From assembly GCA_028821145.1 (NCBI GenBank), contig JAPPHC010000042.1, forward strand, positions 1 through 64,000: a DNA stretch of 64,000 bases. Reading direction: 5' to 3'. The stretch comes from Gammaproteobacteria bacterium (GTDB taxonomy: Bacteria; Pseudomonadota; Gammaproteobacteria; Steroidobacterales; Foliamicaceae). Each line of letters begins with the position of its first letter. Within the stretch, counting starts at the first letter, position 1. Position numbers and translations under genes: made by a program. The notes below the pieces were generated by a model. The model searched no databases. It saw only the letters and a program-made list of their open reading frames with translations, and was not told the DNA's origin. Below are positions 60,892-64,000 of the stretch, piece after piece.

Positions 60892-61608
60892 ATGAGCAAT
60901 ACCTGGTTGATCACCGGCGCCAATCGCGGCATCGGCCTTGGCTACGCAACACAACTTCTCGCCATAGGAGAAAAAGTGATTGCCGGAGTCCGTGACCCGG
61001 ACAATGCGGAATCGCTAATCGATTTGGGCAGGCAATACAAACCCTTACTCAACATCAGTCGACTGGACATGAACGACTGGGACTCCATCGATTCCTTTGC
61101 AGGGAATCTGGAAGAGGAGCGAGTCGATTATTTGATCAACAACGCCGGCTTGTATGGCGGCAGCTGGACCGAGGACTCTCACAGGCAGAGCATCGACAGC
61201 ATGGACTACGAGCTTTGGGAAGAGATCATGCGCGTCAATGTGATCGCTCAGTTTCGACTGACCCGGGCATTGGAAGCGTCCCTGATGCGGAGCGACAATG
61301 CGCTGGTGGTCATGATGTCGTCAGACATGGGGTCCATCGGCAACAATGACCATGGTCAGAGTTACGCGTACCGGACAAGCAAGGCCGCGCTGAACATGAT
61401 CGCCAGGAGTCTTGCGGTGGACCTCAGGGAACGCGGGATTCGGGTCATTTCCATGGCGCCGGGCTGGACACAAACAGCATTGGGCGGTTGGACCGCCACG
61501 TGGAGCGTCGAAGACACCGTGGCGAAACAAATCAAGGTCGTCACGGCCCTGGGGCCGGAGGACACCGGCAGGTTCCTGAACCTGCATGGCGAGTCCGTGC
61601 CCTGGTGA
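60892..61608 (+). CDS. SDR family oxidoreductase
   Basis: A 238-residue short-chain dehydrogenase: ITGANRGIG (7-15), NNAG (83-86), Tyr160 and Lys164 (YRTSKAALNMI). It resembles the small C-factor/sniffer-type SDRs. The C-terminal half has PGWTQTALGG. It follows the aldo/keto reductase by 25 bp and precedes a membrane protein by 3 bp. The substrate is unknown. Confidence 0.87.
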   Translation: MSNTWLITGANRGIGLGYATQLLAIGEKVIAGVRDPDNAESLIDLGRQYKPLLNISRLDMNDWDSIDSFAGNLEEERVDYLINNAGLYGGSWTEDSHRQSIDSMDYELWEEIMRVNVIAQFRLTRALEASLMRSDNALVVMMSSDMGSIGNNDHGQSYAYRTSKAALNMIARSLAVDLRERGIRVISMAPGWTQTALGGWTATWSVEDTVAKQIKVVTALGPEDTGRFLNLHGESVPW

Positions 61609-61611
61609 CTT

Positions 61612-62277
61612 ATGCCGGTTGACGTACTCCTCGTTGTCCATATCGCCGTGCTCGGGTACTGGCTGGGGGCCGAGTTCGTCATCAACAGCGAATTCCGCTT
61701 TGTCTGCCGCGCGCCGTCCATGCCATTCGAGGAGCGCAAGCGCCTGATGGAGCACGTCATGGACGCGGACCAGCACGTTCGCTATGCACTCGTGCTCCAG
61801 GCCGGCCTGGGAACCGCCCTTTCGGCCCTGCTCGGCTATTTCCCCGGGGGCGCAACAGTGGCGTGGGCAGCCGGCTTCGCAACACTGCTGTGGCTCGCGT
61901 TCGTCGAGATCGTCCACCGCCTGAGGCACCGCGCATCCGGAAGAAAACTGGCGTTGCTGGATCGCCTGATCCGATACGTGCTGCTGGCAGCGCTGGTGCC
62001 GGGCGGCCTCGCCGCGGTCTTCGGCGCATTGGCGCTTCAGAGCTGGCTGGCATGGAAGCTCGTTCTCTTCGGCGCCGTCATCGCCTGCGGTATCGGCATC
62101 CGCTACTACATCATCCAGTTCTTCGGCATCTGGCGACAAATCGAAGCGCAAGGCTCCAACCCGTCGCGCGAGCGCGCTATCCGCAAGAACTACGCCGCCG
62201 GCACCTCAATACTCGGCCTCCTCTGGCTCTGCATAGCCGCCATCACCGCCCTCTCCATCCTCAAACCCGGCGCCTAA
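61612..62277 (+). CDS. Small integral membrane protein of unknown function
   Basis: A 221-residue protein with about five hydrophobic helices (around 4-20, 62-82, 84-100, 120-160 and 195-215). An N-terminal HIAVLGYWLGAEF and a charged FEERKRLMEHVMDADQH segment follow the first helix. I recognise no family. The start at ATG 61612 is 3 bp after the SDR stop, so it may be co-transcribed. His21-like and Asp/His residues in helices could bind haem or metal, but this is speculative. Confidence 0.7.
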   Translation: MPVDVLLVVHIAVLGYWLGAEFVINSEFRFVCRAPSMPFEERKRLMEHVMDADQHVRYALVLQAGLGTALSALLGYFPGGATVAWAAGFATLLWLAFVEIVHRLRHRASGRKLALLDRLIRYVLLAALVPGGLAAVFGALALQSWLAWKLVLFGAVIACGIGIRYYIIQFFGIWRQIEAQGSNPSRERAIRKNYAAGTSILGLLWLCIAAITALSILKPGA

Positions 62278-62291
62278 GCAAAACTTAAAGC

Positions 62292-62384
62292 CTTTTCGCT
62301 TCTCCCCCTGTGGAGAGCGTTGGAGCCATGGATGGCGGAACCGACCCAGGATGGCGCCTCTCAACAGGGGGAGGAGAGAAAAGG
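62292..62384. repeat. Imperfect inverted repeat between convergent genes
   Basis: The left arm 62292-62312 and the right arm 62364-62384 are inverted copies matching at 19 of 21 positions, separated by 51 bp. The arms are C/T-rich with a CTCCCCCTGT core. It lies in the 128-bp gap between the convergent membrane-protein and GTPase genes. It may be a dispersed intergenic element or act as a bidirectional terminator; no T-run follows either arm. Confidence 0.55.
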
Positions 62385-62405
62385 CGCGGGTTGGCACTAC
62401 ACAGG

Positions 62406-63449
62406 CTAGCGATGGTGCAGTTCGAGGATGTCGCCGTCGTGAATGAGGTGCTTCGGACTCACCTGTTGCCCGTCATAGACCTTCTCCCCCCAGATCCGCG
62501 CAAACCGCAGGCTCCCCGCAATGTCCTTGTGCACCAGCGACGCCAGCTCGCTGACCGTGGCGCCATGCCGCAGGGTGAACGGCCGTCCCAGATCGGGCGG
62601 TTTGCCCGGCGTCTTGGTGTAGGCGCGCACGACGCCCAGGCCCCTGAACAGGAACTCGGGTATCGCATCCAGGTTCTCCCCGGTCTCGGCGGATACGGCA
62701 ATCGCAGGAAAGCCAAGCTTCCCGCTTAGGGCGTCCAGCCGGTCCCGATAGTCGCCCAGGTCGGTCTTGTTGGCCACCAGCAGGGCAGGCAGGCGGATCC
62801 GGAACAGATCCTCGAAAGTCTCCTCCTTGCGCGTCCGGCGCTTCCTGCGGCGGCGCCTGCGCGGGTCCGGCAGTCCCGGCCACTCGGCAACGAAGGTAAC
62901 GCGCTTCTCGGCCATCTTTTCGAGCACGACGTCGATCTCGGCGGCACAGTCCGACGAAGCGATATCCACGACCAGCAGCGCACCGTCGGCCGGCTGCAGG
63001 GCGGTCGCCAGCCAGGGCTGCGTGCGCTCGATCGCTACCGGGGGCAGGTCCACCAGTTGGAAATGGATGTCGTTATAGGGGGCCATCCCCGGTATCGGCG
63101 TCTCGGTGGTATGCGGCCAGGCGCCCACGGTGGACTGCGACCCCGTGAGCGCCGAATGCAATTGCGACTTGCCGGCGTTGGGTGCGCCCAGCAGCGCCAC
63201 CTGGGCCGCCCCCTCGCGGCGCACGGCGTGAGCAGGGCCGGAGCGCGCGCCACCCTTGCGCGGACGGGACAGTTCGGTGGTCAGCTGCTTGATCCGGGTC
63301 TTGATGTCCGCCTGGACGTGCTCGGTGCCCTTGTGCTTCGGGATGAGCCGCAGCATCTCGCGCAGGCAGCGCAGGCGGTCTTGCGGTTCCCTGGCCTCGC
63401 GAAACGCCTGCTCGGCCTTCTTGTATTCCTGCGTGACGTTGGTGGGCAT
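62406..63449 (-). CDS. TGS-domain GTPase (DRG/Obg-like)
   Basis: A 347-residue GTP-binding protein. It has an N-terminal helical segment, G1 P-loop GAPNAGKS (88-95), G3 as DLPP (134-137, in place of DxxG), a short Arg/Lys-rich insert (about 197-208), G4 NKTD (227-230), and a C-terminal TGS domain (about 275-345) ending DILELHHR. I start at ATG 63449; the ORF to 63956 is only antisense of pyrB. DRG-like bacterial GTPases are thought to act with ribosomes, and the exact role is unknown. It diverges from pyrB by 72 bp. Confidence 0.85.
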   Translation of the reverse strand: MPTNVTQEYKKAEQAFREAREPQDRLRCLREMLRLIPKHKGTEHVQADIKTRIKQLTTELSRPRKGGARSGPAHAVRREGAAQVALLGAPNAGKSQLHSALTGSQSTVGAWPHTTETPIPGMAPYNDIHFQLVDLPPVAIERTQPWLATALQPADGALLVVDIASSDCAAEIDVVLEKMAEKRVTFVAEWPGLPDPRRRRRRKRRTRKEETFEDLFRIRLPALLVANKTDLGDYRDRLDALSGKLGFPAIAVSAETGENLDAIPEFLFRGLGVVRAYTKTPGKPPDLGRPFTLRHGATVSELASLVHKDIAGSLRFARIWGEKVYDGQQVSPKHLIHDGDILELHHR

Positions 63450-63521
63450 GGCGGCGAAAAGTTTACCCTTCGCGGCGCATTGCGCGACACCAGAGCGCCA
63501 TTCAACGATAATGGCGGCGGA

Positions 63522-64000
63522 ATGGGGAGTAGCGGGTTGTTTCACGTTATCGATACCCGGCAGTTCGACCGGCCGATGCTCGACCGTCTGTGCCGACTGG
63601 CGACCCACGTCCGGACCCTGGCCAAATCGCGGGCCGGCGCGCAAAACCTGCAGTCGCTGGCGCCCAACCGGCGCGCGATGCTCTATTTCACGCAGCCTTC
63701 CACCCGGACCTTCCTCTCGTTCAACAGCGCCTGCCATATCCTCGGCATGCAGACCAGCGAAATCCGCAATCCGTCCATTTCCTCGGAGGTGAAGGGCGAG
63801 ACCTTCGAAGACAGCATCCGCACCTTCAGTTCCTATGCGGACGTCATCATCATGCGCACCCCGGAAGGCGGAAAAGCCGCGCGGGCGGCCGAGCTCATGG
63901 ACTCCATTCCGCGCCCGGTCCCGGTCATCAACGCCGGGAGCGGCCCCGACCAGCACCCCACCCAGGCCCTGCTGGACATCTACACGCTGGAGCGAAGCTT
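63522..64000 (+). CDS. pyrB: Aspartate carbamoyltransferase, 3'-truncated by window end
   Basis: The first 159 codons of PyrB are present and the frame runs off the window. The carbamoyl-phosphate motif is QPSTRTFLSF (about 56-65), and a later HPTQALLDIYT (about 147-157) completes the CP-binding residues. SSEVKGETFEDSIRT is the loop with the conserved Lys. It condenses carbamoyl phosphate with aspartate in pyrimidine synthesis. ATG 63522 is the likely start; a TTG at 63537 is the alternative. Confidence 0.88.
   Translation, partial: MGSSGLFHVIDTRQFDRPMLDRLCRLATHVRTLAKSRAGAQNLQSLAPNRRAMLYFTQPSTRTFLSFNSACHILGMQTSEIRNPSISSEVKGETFEDSIRTFSSYADVIIMRTPEGGKAARAAELMDSIPRPVPVINAGSGPDQHPTQALLDIYTLERS

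Noticed and set aside
1..64000. Phage, transposon, CRISPR or tRNA-associated island boundaries
   Set aside because: I found no integrase, transposase, terminal repeats, spacer arrays or tRNA genes. The accessory nature of the 30-61 kb part rests on gene content alone.

Overview
The window is GC-rich bacterial DNA, densely coding, with no gap over about 250 bp, and with no rRNA, tRNA, CRISPR array, transposase or integrase that I can see. Four large TonB-dependent outer-membrane receptors, Tat- and Sec-exported enzymes, a TRAP uptake system and an alginate pathway point to a heterotrophic, probably marine, gammaproteobacterium. This is an inference from gene content; no taxonomic marker is present apart from a partial pyrB.

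Region 1 (1-3.3 kb) holds a 5'-truncated protein of unknown function and two DUF1838-type exported proteins.

Region 2 (3.3-26.9 kb) is an alginate/uronate utilisation locus. On the minus strand kduD-dctP-dctQ-dctM reduces and imports unsaturated uronate products. Divergently, a compact operon encodes a receptor, a GntR/FadR regulator, a two-domain PL6 alginate lyase, a PL17 oligoalginate lyase and an SDR that could reduce DEH. After an unrelated acyl-CoA dehydrogenase plus trans-sulfuration pair, a second minus-strand operon encodes another receptor, a fumarylacetoacetase/hydratase-family protein, a LacI regulator and kduI. A secreted parallel beta-helix protein is divergent to it. Together these genes cover polymer to KDG; KDG kinase and KDPG aldolase are not in the window. 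The same 17-bp palindrome lies in front of kduD and in front of lacI, tying the two halves together. A different palindrome overlaps the -35 of the second receptor operon.

Region 3 (26.9-30.6 kb) is a three-gene ABC-2 exporter with its own promoter.

Region 4 (30.6-61 kb) is an accessory catabolic island of unknown substrate. It has two related receptors, each preceded by the same 18-bp sequence containing a 16-bp palindrome, and each following an enzyme operon. It also has seven alpha/beta-hydrolases plus a remnant of an eighth, two M24 metallohydrolase relatives, two NtaA-type flavin monooxygenases, a class D flavin monooxygenase, a fumarate-reductase-like flavoprotein, an amidohydrolase, a PhyH dioxygenase, SDR and AKR reductases, an APH-type kinase, a PQQ-like propeller, a cupin and two MFS-type transporters. 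Three hydrolases have His at the nucleophile elbow, and both M24 proteins have Asp at a normally Glu metal position. This island is the best candidate for an undescribed pathway.

Region 5 (61-64 kb) returns to ordinary chromosome: a small membrane protein, an inverted repeat, a TGS-domain GTPase and the start of pyrB.
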